This document shows, one piece after another, positions 22,120 through 33,373 of a stretch of 64,000 bases of DNA (the stretch's first letter is position 1; every line of letters starts with the position of its first letter). The DNA comes from Ganoderma boninense (lineage: Eukaryota; Basidiomycota; Agaricomycetes; Polyporales; Polyporaceae): contig CM035305.1 of the NCBI GenBank assembly GCA_002900995.3, forward strand, positions 5,364,908 through 5,428,907, read 5' to 3'. The notes below the pieces were generated by a model. It made no database searches, was not told the origin of the DNA, and worked only from the letters and a program-made list of their open reading frames with translations. A program made the position numbers and the translations under genes.

Positions 22120-23190
22120 CCTCCCTCGACGAAGAAGCTTCTCCTGCACGCACCACTGGCAAGGCAGATGCTGGCATGCGCTGGCGGCCCAAGTACAGGC
22201 GTCCCCGAAGAGCCCGTCACAACCCTGGATCCACCTGCAACGTTCGAAGCTTTGAGGTATTGAGAGAAACGGCATGGAAGGTGCGCAGTGCCATTCAGGA
22301 CGTTGCTCGCTTCCAGGCCACGGTAGCATGTGTTGCCGTCACGCTGCCAGCAGTGGCCCCAGGACGCCCATCTTCGTGACGTCTCCAAGCTTGGAACTTG
22401 TGATGTATGACCATCGAGGGAGAACGGGACATTGACGGTACGTCGCTCGCGATGTCCTCAGATCGGCGCCTTGATAACTGGGTGGTGAGCACGCTCTGTC
22501 GGTTCCGCATATAGGCGATAGAGGCGACTTCAGACAGCATTATTTTTCGCCGACATCCCCGCCGACTACAAGCTTCCCTTCGACGAAATGAACCTCGCAA
22601 CATTGTTGTCGCACATCATTTCCAGGAACGAACGTAGACAGTGAGTCATGTTCCCGGACATGTCATTTCTCTGGCGAGGTCCCTTGGCCATCTTTGCCTG
22701 TAGGTCTGTTCTCGACACCGGGTATGAGTAAACCAGCGCATGTAGCATAAACCCCACCTGCCAGTGTGCCGACACTCATCGAGTCGGCATCCTCATTCCC
22801 CATCCCATGCGACTCAGCAGCCGCCGCCAATTTGATTCCGACGGTGTCGGGCGCCGCTTCCGCCCAGATCGGCATGCGTACTTCCAACTGTTCTCTGCTG
22901 TCTTGAGATGGCTCGCGCTAACGCGCGCTGCTGCAGGACGCGCTAGGCTCCGTGGCTTTCACGAACGCCGCCAGGGCCTAGTACGATACCCGCGGCCGCA
23001 TATAGTGTGCTCATGACCCGTCCGCATGCTCTGTGCGCCGGAGTTCCGTGGTTAGACGTTCGACTCTTGCCACGGTTTGTATGACTCCGCACGGTTCCAC
23101 GCTCTGAGCGTGGAGGCTCCGGCGTCGGTTTCTTGTCTGCCTCTGTTTCATATCGGGATCTGGTGTGTCTGCGTGTGTCAGTGTCTGGCT
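22120..23190 (+). pseudogene. Relic of a duplicated HsbA gene with internal deletion
   Basis: The 5' flank (22180-22740), a decayed TATA region and a leader ending CTCAGCAG match the intact HsbA locus. The leader then joins directly to sequence matching exon 6 (NLIP...SG, near 22830) and, after an intron remnant ending CTGCAG, to exon 7 (ALGSVAFTNA, near 22940). Exons 1-5, including the signal peptide, are gone. The 3' flank to about 23190 again matches the intact locus. This is therefore a segmental duplicate that lost about 0.8 kb. Confidence 0.75.
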
Positions 23191-24235
23191 CCCGAATAGA
23201 TGTCATCATCTCGCTCGAGACATCCTATCCTTATCCGAATCATCATCGCATACATCGCCATGCTCATCCTCCGCCATATGGACCCCTTCATGTGTAGCGC
23301 GGACGCCCCCATGGCAGTCGCTCGATGGGCGACGAAGCGGGCCCCGTCGCCGGGCCGCTGCTGTCCGACTGTGGAGGAGCACGTCCGAGTCGCTGGACTA
23401 GTGCTGCACGGCGGAACGTGGTGCTTGGCGAGACGTCGTTTGTGACTCCGAGGCGTGAGCTACGGTGGTGGCTAATCATCATCGGCTGCATTGGGCGCAT
23501 GAGGAGGGAGACTGGGAGGGCGCGCGAATACTGACGCTGCAAACAAGGCGTTCCGACTCCAGTCAATGTATGTCCGCTTAAAACCAATGGTGTACGAGCA
23601 GAAGCCAGGATCGCTACTCAACGTTGAACCCGCTTTCGCAGCCCAGGAACCCCCCCGACTCACGCATCCATGGACTATCGCGACGCGTTCCGAGTCCAAA
23701 TTTTCTATTTTTTTGGTTCTTTTCTACTCCGGACCGGCATGTACACAGCGAACCCAGAAACCGTGCACATGCTGATGATCCGGAGTGTTCACCCCACCTT
23801 GACATCGAACCTCCCAATGTCCAGAACAATTCTCTCCTACTTAGTCCGCGTCGACCCGCTGCACGCGGAAACTGACGGAAGCCGCTGTGACCGCGACCGC
23901 AACCGCGGCAGGTCCCGCAGGCCCCTGCCGCGTCTCTCGAACGGTGCCCACCCTGCGCCCCGGCCGAAGGATTGAGGTGGGACTGGTAGGAGGAGATGCG
24001 TGTGCGTCCATGCGGCGCCGTCTGCTAGTGCGCCCGCCCTCCGGGGGCGAGTGTAGGCCGTTGGCTGTCGCTTGTCCAACTTTCTTGTCGTCCGAGGTCT
24101 GATAGAGATAAACTTGGTCCCACGGCTCTGTCCAAAACATGTCAGCGTGTGCTAGTATTAAGGTGCGCGCCGTCACGGTGACGTACGCGCGCATATGATG
24201 TGAGGTCTACTTGCACTGACTGAGCGCTGGACTCT
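23191..24235. other. No supportable gene
   Basis: Open frames on both strands overlap one another and none has a family motif or a consistent exon chain. Confidence 0.45.
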
Positions 24236-25805
24236 TCCGGGACGCTCAGTCTCCTGCCGCGACGCCGTGAGCGACAGGAGCAGAACGCCTCGAGGTGCGG
24301 CGAAGATCCGGTAACCCAACCGTGTTCAAGGGCGGCGCCGAGGCGACGCCGTTGTCCCGCCTGGCCATGGTCCGAGTCGCAATACCCGCTCAGTCTATAA
24401 CAGCAGCGGGAGTCTACGTCAGGATTCGAGTGCGAGACAGAAAGTTCCTACAGCACCCACCAAGCATCCCCCCGCGATCGCAGCCGCACTAGTATGGCGG
24501 CAGGCAAGCGGATTGCTTCGGGATCATGGAGGGAGGCGACCGAGCAGTCTGCGGCGGCCCGCAAACGACGTCGAATGGCGGCAGCCGTCGCGATCGGCTT
24601 GCCGTTTCCTCGCGTCGCTTGAAAGCCGGTAGGCCTCTGTTCGATCGGTCTGAGGCATGTGCAGAGTCGGATGAAGCGGTGAGAAGTGCGTACCGAGTGG
24701 ACCCTTCGAACACGCTCAGCGCTGCCGCGACGCCGTGAGCGGCAGCTTGTGGGCGTGTTGTTGTTTGTTGTGCAGTTGAAGGGTATCTGTGACTCGGCTT
24801 GAGACCGATGGAGACCGCCTCCACCAAAGGTGGAGTCCGGTCGACGACGGGGGTCGCTGCGCAAACTCAGTCTGCCACCGGAGTAGCGGCAGAGAGTCAG
24901 GGACTCGATTGGAGCGCGGAAGAGAAAGTTGGATACCCGCAGCACTCACTAAGCGTCCCTCCTGTGAGTGCCTCCCGCATTACTGCAGATGAGCGGGTTG
25001 CTTGGGGACAGGGGAGGGAATCGACCGAGAACTTGAATGCGACCCAGAAGGATACGTCAATGGTAGGGGTGGCGATCGTGATAGGTTGCCGTTGGTTCGA
25101 GTCATCTGAGGATCGGTGGACCAAATGCTCTGCCTCGTCCAAGACGCGTCGATGTCAGCTGGGTCTAAGGTGTGCGTGCAGATGTTGCGAGAACTACTCA
25201 CGAGTAGGATGAGACCTTTCGAGCACGCTGTTGCCGCGACGCCGTGAGCGGCAGGAGCATGACGCCTGAAGGTGCACCGAAGGTCCGATATCCACGTTCG
25301 AGGCCAAGTCGAACTCCAGCGTGAGCAGTCCGTGTTCTCAACTCCACTCCGAGTGCAAGCGAGTCAGCGGTACTCACACTCGCTGCACCAACTCAGTCTG
25401 AGGAGGTGGGCAGGCAATGTCGTGGTCAGGAGTCGAGCAGACGGCCGAAGGTTTTCGAAATGCACTCACCAAGCATCCCCCCGCGATCGCCGCCTTACGG
25501 CAGATATAAGCGGATTGCTTCGGGATCGGGGGGAGAGGCGACCAAGCAGACGGTCCCCGTGCCAGGGACGACATCGACGTCGACAATCGGTGCCGTCCGA
25601 GGGTACTGGTGGAGGCGAGTGGGCGGTGGTCCGAGTCGTCGCGCCATCTTGAGCTCAGTCTGCGGCGGAAGTCGCGGTAGCAGAGTGAGTGCGAGACAGA
25701 TGAAGGATAGAGAGAATGTGCTCACCAAGCATCCCTCCCGCGATCGCCGCCTTACGGCAGGTAAGCGGATTGCTTCGGGATCTGCGGGGAGGGAGGCGAC
25801 CGACT
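24236..25805 (+). repeat. Degenerate tandem array of about 0.25-0.5 kb units
   Basis: Two words alternate. One is GCCGCGACGCCGTGAGCG in longer related blocks near 24257, 24722 and 25230. The other is a block with ACCAAGCATCCCYCCGCGAT, then GCGGATTGCTTCGGGATC or a variant, then GAGGCGACCRA, near 24454, 24944 (diverged), 25461 and 25720. The spacing is about 490, 517 and 259 bases. No protein is coded; the array looks like a local satellite-type expansion. Confidence 0.75.
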
Positions 25806-27116
25806 TGGGGCAGGCGGTCCGGGGACGGCGGAACTTGAACTTGAACTTGGACGGCTTTGACAGCATGTGCAGTAAACAGGCGTCGGCCGCATGTCCGAGG
25901 GACCTGCGCGGCCTTTCGAGTCGCTGGGAGTGACAGCGGCTTCGTGGCGGGGTCGACACGGTGCGTAGGAGAGAAGAGGGGAGGGAGGTCGAATGCGGGG
26001 CCCCAGGGACGCGGCGGGCGGGCAGATGTGCCCGACACGCCGTCCCCGGGTCACTGTGATGAGTCGGGAGGTCGAGTCGGGTGGAAGAGGAACACAGGCA
26101 TGCAAGATAGAGGGGGGCTGGAGATGGAGATGCTACTGAAGAGTCTTCATGCAAATAGGCGAGACGGCCTGAGGAATTCTGGATGAGGCGCTAGGAGACG
26201 ATACCGTGCCGAAGGAACTGCTGCTAGTAGAGAAGGATGCTGCTGATGGAGACGATACTGGTGGAGGCTGGGAGTAGTCGCGAGAGTAGCTGCAAGAGGA
26301 GAAGATCGTTGTTGGGGATGAGGAGGATGGGCCGTCGAGGGAGGTCTTTTATACCCGCGAGGCCGGTGGCTAACCACCCGTCCTCTCGTCCAGGTTTGGC
26401 GGGAGACCTGCCGTAGAATGTGGGCTGGCTTCGGCTGACCACAGAAGACCCGATCGAAGACGTCGACCTCGAGTTGCCGGTCAGTCCTTCACGGAGGCTG
26501 GGTTGCCGGCGTCGTGAAAGACGGGCGCCTGATGATCGTAAGGCTCGTCCGTCGCGTTTGCCTCCCCGAAACCCGAGGAACCGACGCAGGACCCGATCGT
26601 CCTCATACATGTGATTATGTAGTGCGTACTAGCCAATCATCTGGCTCGCGAGGGGAGCAGGTTCCAAGTTCTGTCCTGGCTGCCTCCCGAGTTGGAGAGT
26701 TGGACAGTGTGCTGAGGCTAACAGATTGAGTACTTACGCCCGCGTGGCTCGCTGCCGAATCTTCGATCTACCCTGCGATCTACCCTGCTATTGCGGTGAG
26801 TATATGCGTGGATGCAGGCTGGGACGTACCGTCGCGACTGTATTGTGTGCTTGCGTGGATGAATCAGGCCGTAGAGTCGTGCGTTTTACGGTCCACCACG
26901 CAACGAGACCGTACGCTCGCCCTGGCCCTGGGGGGGGGGAAAGACATGAAGGGGCCGACACTGGGCAGAATCCTTGAAGTCATAGTCGAAAGGCGCAGTC
27001 GCCGTCATCCGCATGCTGAGTTCAAAAGCGCGTTCTCAGAGCGCGTTGGTCGTATGCAACTATGTAGCGAGGACGCAGACGAACAAAGACAACAGAAAGG
27101 GGGCGTGGGAACCGAG
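25806..27116. other. No supportable gene
   Basis: 25930-26160 shares words with 12830-12970. 26890-26940 ends in a G-run. No coherent exon chain was found. Confidence 0.45.
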
Positions 27117-27124
27117 TATATGAA
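27117..27124 (+). promoter_or_regulatory. TATA-like box before the truncated kinase gene
   Basis: TATATGAA about 95 bases before ATG 27212, at the spacing seen for the other TATA boxes in this window. Confidence 0.4.
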
Positions 27125-27211
27125 GGCGCGTCCTGCCAGTCTCTCAAGCGCTCAAGCTCTTGACCACCACCGCAGTGCCCATCCCGCCACTCACGTTACC
27201 TTCTGCTTACC

Positions 27212-27749
27212 ATGTCCACCGCCGTACAGATGGACGTCGATTCGACTTCCTCCGCTCATCCCCCCGAACACTCGCGATCCGAACCCGACGTGGCGAACAG
27301 CAGCTCCGCGACTCCATCACGCACGACAAGTTCCTCGACTACAGAACGCGAACGGCCCGCCAGTGGCGCAAGCCGCCTCGAGAAGGTCTCTGCGAGGGAT
27401 CTCGGCGACTTCAAGAACGGCCTCGAGCTCGTATGGATCATGTGTGGCGCCATCCACGGTGAGTATCCTCGTCTCCTGGCGTTCGGATGAAGACGCTTCC
27501 GTTCTGACCGGCCGCCGCCACCACCCAGCACACAAGAAACTGCATGAATGTGCGGGGATCCTGCACGGAGACATTAACCCGAACACGATCGTCGCGCTGG
27601 ATACCGAGGACGGGAAGGTCGAGGGCGCGCTGATCGACTACGACATGCCGATGTGCAGGGCGGCGATGCGCAAGCTCGCCAAGCCGGATCCTGTGGTTCC
27701 CCCGCCTGCGCCTCCTAGGCAATTCTACATACCCGCTTACTACCACTAG
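27212..27749 (+). CDS. Truncated FunK1-like protein kinase fragment
   Basis: Exons 27212-27458 and 27529-27749, 155 residues, joined by a 70-nt intron (GTGAGT...CCCAG). The first exon codes a Ser/Thr-rich leader and LVWIMCGAIHG; the second codes HKKLHECAGILHGDINPNTIV and GALIDYDMPM. The HGDIN and IDYD segments match the catalytic and metal-binding loops of the fungal FunK1 family (the canonical motifs are HRD and DFG). The glycine loop, the beta-3 lysine and everything after the metal-binding loop are missing, and the protein ends in a Pro-rich tail. It cannot be an active kinase by itself. The open frame and intact splice sites suggest it may still be expressed as a decoy or be a recent truncation. 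Confidence 0.65.
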
Positions 27750-29993
27750 GTTGGCTTGGAGGGTGAGTAATGCTACTGTCACCTCTCGATATGCGTTGGC
27801 TGAGGGGTGGTCTGTTTCCGACGGGTCACTCGGAGAGGAAGTTGCTCGGTGTTGTATGGAGATAATGATAATGTACGACGCGACGTGCTTGAATGTTACT
27901 TATGGATATGAAAACGCCACGGGAGTCCAAGTTGGGAGCCCCTTCGATTGGAGTCTCCGCACGCCCCATTGGCATCTCCGACTCGACCAAGTGCTCCTTG
28001 ACTCAACGCAGCGCTCCGATTCCGAATACATGCCTCTGGGCCACGATCTGGGAGATATTTGTACACACATCTGTCGTGGTTTTATGTCCTTGGAAAGCGT
28101 CCGACCAGGTAGACGTCCGATAAGACGAGGCGAAGGCATGACGAGCACTCGTCGCGAACCGCCGTCTTTCTGGGCGCGCTGCGCGCTAGCGTTTCAGGCT
28201 CTTGAGCGTCGTGACTATAGCACGTGATTCTGTCACGTCGCGTTCGTGATGCCTCGAGTCGACATCAGCAAACTGGGTTACCCTATTGCAGGGCCCTACA
28301 GGTCTCAGTCGGGCTCTGTATCCTTCTTAGTTATTCGTAAGTACCCCGCGGAGTCCTATAGGACCTCATATAGCTTTATAGGGACCTGTAGAATGGCGCA
28401 TAGTCCACTGTAGGGTCATGCAATCCGTCTCCTGTAGAATTGTAGGGAGCTGTAAGACTATGTAGCATACCCCGTGTGTCATGGCAGAGCCCTGTAAGGA
28501 GCATGGTGGGATGATGCAGAGCCCTATAAATTCCTACGAAGAGCTGCAGACACCGACCTAGAAATGTGTACCATTCACCTCAAAAACGCTCGAGATATTT
28601 ATGCACAATAGATATATTGCGTAGACACTATATCATAGAAAAATACATAGACAAGAGTCGACACGGCGTGTAGATAATAACGTGGAAATAATTATGCAGG
28701 AATAATTTGGCGAGGGAGAACGTGAAGTCAAAGGAGAATGTGCGAACGCCGCACCTGAGAGTCAGCAGACCGGGCAGATCGGACACCGCAACAAGTCCAA
28801 ACGGAAAGGGGGGCAATCAAACAGACGAACACGACATGGTGGAAACGGACGCACTCACTCACGTACCTGTATGCCCGGAGGATGACAAATCCACGTACCT
28901 CGAATCTTCAAGACGACTAGCGATGCTCCTATAAACTCGCACTCACCGGACGGCAGAGAATGGGACGGGTACGTACCTTCATACTGCCGTGTACTTCAAC
29001 TCCAATCTAACGGACCTACCTCTGACCTATCAAATATATTGCACACACGTACGCACCTGATTGGAATCGAGAAAGCGACGAGCGCATACACCCGACGTGG
29101 CGTACTGGTAGCTGAAGGGAACGCACCAGTGGATATTCTGTGGGCCTCTTGGTAATTCACCGGAGAGATAGAGGGAATGAACAAGCGAGATTAACGAGCA
29201 AAGCCAGAGGATGAGGAGGAGGTGGTGGTGGATGGGGGGAAAGTCATGTCGCCGTGAGTGCGGTCGCACCCCGCGCCTATATTGGGTTTCAGGCGCGACG
29301 ATGATGTCATACGTTCAGTTGGGTGCAGGACACAACTCGTTGGGGGTGACTGACCGGGCGTTGGGGAAGGGCACACCTGTTCTCTTCACGGTGGTCTGGT
29401 GAACAGGGACTTGGGGTGGAGAGTGAAAGTTTGCAGAAGGCAGCCGTCAGCGCAGGCATACTGGCGCCGTTGCAGAGCAGTTTGAGCTCCCGGACCGACT
29501 GTCCGAGTCATCCAGAGTACTTGCACGGAGATGGGTAAGGGCATGCAGCCATCGTGGGGAAACAATTTCCAGGTGTGAGGGCCAGTGCTGCGCTCCAGAA
29601 CATAAACAAGTGGGGATCCTGTGGAAGCTTGTAGTATTCTGGAGCTGATGGTCGTGTCCGCTGGACGCACTGCATCTCCATGCAGCTGTAAGACGTGTCC
29701 GCTGAACAGACTGTATTGCTCTACAGTAGTGTATCGTGCACGACACGATCCTCCAGAGGAACGTCGTATCCTCCCATTCGCTGCAGGCCTCTGTCGGACA
29801 CAGCCGGAGCCTGCAAACTCCGTCATCTCTCTGTAGGTAGCGTAGCGCTTTGCAGGAAAGTTGCGCTTTTGCTGAGTCGGACCAGTGGGGGACGGTAACG
29901 ACGACTTTGCCTCGGGCCAGCGTCCTCATCCTCATCACCGCGTTGCAGAAGGTGCATGGTACATGGATATGCATGTTGCCTTCCTCGTTGATG
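27750..29993. other. No supportable gene, repeat-rich
   Basis: 27750-28250 and 28600-29990 hold only weak open frames. The stretch 28280-28560 is described separately. Confidence 0.45.
28280..28560. repeat. Cluster of CCTATAGG / CTGTAGG-like words
   Basis: At least ten variants of CCTATAGG, CCTGTAG, CTATAAA and TGTAGGG occur in 280 bases, including the perfect palindrome TCCTATAGGA near 28354. There is no open frame of note and the base composition differs from its neighbours. Confidence 0.55.
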
Positions 29994-30502
29994 TCACCAT
30001 GCCTCCGCCAATGAGCTCGATGGCGATAAGCCCGCCTGCGAACTTGAAAGCCGCCGCTTCGACTCGCGCCCGGGCCGACTCGGAGCAAGCAGGCCGTGCA
30101 GAGAAATCGAGGCCTTCTCATAAGCACCTGGAACATAAACATTACAGTACACACAGTTCAGAACACTCGGCCGGAACAGCAAGCTCGTCTATCCTCTGCG
30201 CTCATGCAGGATCTCAACATCTGCAGGCCGTAGGTTAGCGTCGGAGCCACGACCGTCGCAGCCGCCCGTGGTTAGCTGGGACGCAACTTAGGCGCCACTC
30301 ACCCTCTGGCTGGCGCGGCGCTGCACGCTCGTGGCACTGGGTATGGATATCTTCTTTGACCGTGACCGGTTGAGAGGTTTGGGATATAGTGTCTCGAAAA
30401 TGGCCGTGGAGTGTGAACGAGGAGGCGGAGGTCGACTTGGTGTGATGGATCAAGATGAAGAACAAAGTGCGAGGGACGATTACGAAGAACCCGATGGTTG
30501 AA
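29994..30502 (-). CDS. Possible 3' exons of an unrecognised gene or relic
   Basis: Two segments join in frame: complement(30303-30502), reading GFFVIVPRTLFFILIHHTKS and on through KEDIHTQC, and complement(29994-30127), reading AYEKASISLHGLLAP to a TGA at 29994, across a 175-nt intron (GTGAGT...TTCCAG). The hydrophobic start and polar tail look like the last membrane helix and cytoplasmic tail of a membrane protein. No start codon or upstream exons could be found before the next gene's stop at 30616. It may be a relic or an alternative end of that gene. Confidence 0.3.
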
Positions 30503-30615
30503 CTTAGAAGATGGCTCGTGCTGGTAAGTGCATAGTTGCAAGTGAGAGTAAGGATACTATCTACCTCAAAATGATAGCATGTTTCAGTCCCATGCCCTAG
30601 TGTGCGCCGCTGCGA

Positions 30616-32369
30616 CTACGGGCCACTGGTACTACGCGCCTCCTCTTTTCCGCTCTCCTCGAATTTTCTTTCGTCTTCGGATGTGGTGTCGCTCAGTTCT
30701 GTGGAAGAGGACGCTGGCATGCCAATTACGACGATCGACCGTGTACCCACACCCGCATCCCGCGCCGAGCAGATGGTGTCCGAGTCGGTAGCAACGTCTC
30801 TCCGTCGGCGAGAGCCATGTGCTGCACTGGGACAGACCACCGGCAAGGACCATGCGTGGGACTGCTTCTCGATCTCGGACTTTTCCAGCGCGACGAGGAT
30901 GATGATCACAGTCGGATATATGCCCTGCATGTGAGACGCCCATCAGCGCTCTCGATTATTGGGGAGTCCCGAGCATGACGGATAACTCGACACGTACGAC
31001 CAGTGCGAGGAGACACCCCTCTGAGAAGTACTGTATGCCATACGAGAAGGTGGTGTACCCGGACACTCGGGACGAGAGCATGACTGCCTAACAATATGCT
31101 TCTCAGTCAACGCCTGAAGCAATGGAACCGGATAGACTCGAATTGGGTACGCTACCCAGATGAGAGAGTACGCAATGCCGGATTCGACCAGCAGCATCAG
31201 CACGCGCTGCACTCGCCCCACGCTGGGAACGCTAGCGAAGTGCGTCTTCGTGTCCCGCCTGTGCTTCCTGTCTCACGCCGGTTTTAGTGGCCAGCATGCG
31301 CGAGCTGCCAATGACGTCGGTGCTCACCAGGCCTTATATCCAACGAGGAACGTCGCGACGGCGTTCGAGAAGAGGGACAGCGCGATGACGACCGTGCCGA
31401 AAGTGCTGAGCGCCACGGACGAGCTGAACGTCGGGGCCTGCGTAGCTCCGTTCTCGAGCCCGAGGAAGGCGGCATACGTCAGTCCAATGCACGAGATCGT
31501 CGTGTCGACCGCGCCAAATGCTGGACGATCGGCGTGGTCAGCACCAGCCTGGAGGTGAATGTCAACAGATCGAGTCCAACGAGCACGAACCGAGAGTGGC
31601 AAAGAGAACGAGGCAGGACAGCACGAGGACAGGGCGGTTTTTGTTCCATAGCACCCACACCCTCCACCATACGATCGCATCTCCCACAGCGACCTAGCGA
31701 CTGGAGAATGAGCACGAAATGACGCATTTTGAGCAGCTGGCATAATCGTACGTTGAATGCCAAAGCAGAGGTCCCCACGCACTCCGACGTCTCCGGCCAG
31801 TACCTATCGAGGTCGTGGGAGGCCTCTGAGGGGATGGTCGTGCAATATCCGGGGAGGTCGACTTGGCCTTGAAAGAAACAGTCGGCAGGCGGGATCCAAG
31901 AATATACCTGGGAGAGGTTGTTCCGGAGGGTGCCGAATGTCTGGAACTGGGTGACCACGAACACGATCCAGGACACTAAACTTGCCAGGTACATGGCGAC
32001 GGTAACGTATATCAGTTTTCTTCGAGAACCCGTCGGGCCGCGACAACTGTAAGCGTGAGATTCATACAGGACCTAAGTGTTCCACCCAGAGCATCCGAGA
32101 GCGACGCACGTTAGTGTTCGGATAGCATACGCGACACAAATGGTGTACGCTCCTTTCCGGGGCAGTTCAGGGAATGCACAATAAGTGAAGACAGCAAGTT
32201 ACTCACCCAGGAAGATGGTTGAGAGCAGCGTGGCGGCCATCTGCTCGTGCATCCTGTCCATTGTCCAAAAGTTTGTGCTTTCCAGCGCCGAGGAGACGTC
32301 CGCCAACGCCCTGGTCGGAATAATGAAGTCTGGGGATTGAAATGATGACGTGTTCAGCGCGACAGACAT
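30616..32369 (-). CDS. Multi-pass (7-TM-like) fungal membrane protein
   Basis: Eight exons, complement(30616-30924, 30998-31087, 31156-31267, 31328-31520, 31591-31693, 31752-32046, 32110-32152, 32207-32369), 435 residues. About seven hydrophobic segments are visible: LLSTIFLGAYTICVAYAI, YVTVAMYLASLVSWIVFVV, ALAFNVAVGDAIVWW, LVLSCLVLFATLAFGAV, FGTVVIALSLFSNAVATFLV, VLMLLVESGIAYSLIW and GCLLALVGIYPTVIIILVAL. The phrases WWRVWVLWNKNR and GCLLALVGIYPTVI are recurrent in a large Agaricomycete membrane family of unknown function. A soluble loop with four Cys (WIPPADCFFQGQ to SECVG) lies between TM2 and TM3, and the C-terminal 90 residues are polar and Ser-rich. All seven introns keep frame and are 54-73 nt. 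It may be a receptor, but there is no direct evidence. Confidence 0.75.
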
Positions 32370-33373
32370 GGCGGAGGTACAAGGAGCAACGACCGCGAGG
32401 ACCGAGAGGGTAGGATAGGGTGGTCAAACTACAAGCGTAGAAATGAAGCCATAGATATAGAAGAGACACAGAAGATCCATGCTAACGCTCACAGCCTCAG
32501 GGCAGTCCCATGGACCGCTCATAACTCACACTCGACACTTCTGTTGCCCCATCAGCAGCGTACGAACGACAGCTCTCTGATAAACATACCTCTCCTTCCC
32601 CGCAGGAAGATGTTACCGGCGAAACGAAGCCCACAGATGATGGGAGCCGGTCTCGATAAGCCAATACAATTGCAGGTGTGGTTCAATGAGGCAGTCTCGA
32701 CTCCTATCATGCGCACCTGCATCGCTCAAACTATGAGAATGGGCGTTGGTGAGTGGAGTTGAATCTTCATCAGAGTCTGATGTGCAGACAACTGTCCGCG
32801 AGCTGTCATGCGTACAGGGTTACCGCGCCTTGCGAACCCGATGGATCACACCCCAAAACGCTCCAGAGTCCGAAGCGGAGGAACAAATACCAACATACGC
32901 AATGCGCACGCGGACAGCGCCTGAACACCGCTCTTGTTCACATATGTGCTCGTTATAACTGTCAGACCAGAGTTGTGCCGCGCGAACAGGATGCGATAAT
33001 AGAGAACTGTTGAAGGCGGAGTCGACACCTTTAAGGCTCGCTCCACGGCGCGTGGTGACCGTGCCATTTGGTCATCAAACCTTGAGGGTTCCTGGGCAAA
33101 GTTGTGGAGAGCGAACTGCCGTTTCAAGCAGCTGGAGGTCGACACGATGCGGCTGTTGTACTTGTACACGCACCTGAGTCCGTCCATACCCGCGCGCACT
33201 GTATGGTATATAACGGTTCTACCTCTGATGCGGACGGCTGTCACGTTTCACTGTCGGAGCGAAGTGAGAGACCATAAGGGACGGTGGCAAGGGGTACCGT
33301 ACCTCTATACATTATATCCCGGCAGAAAAGTGAACTTTATAAGATTTAGCACCGACTATATGCCGTAATAAAG
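32370..33373. other. Spacer between two minus-strand genes
   Basis: Holds the upstream region of the membrane protein gene and the 3' flank of the aminopeptidase. No coding signal was recognised. Confidence 0.5.
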
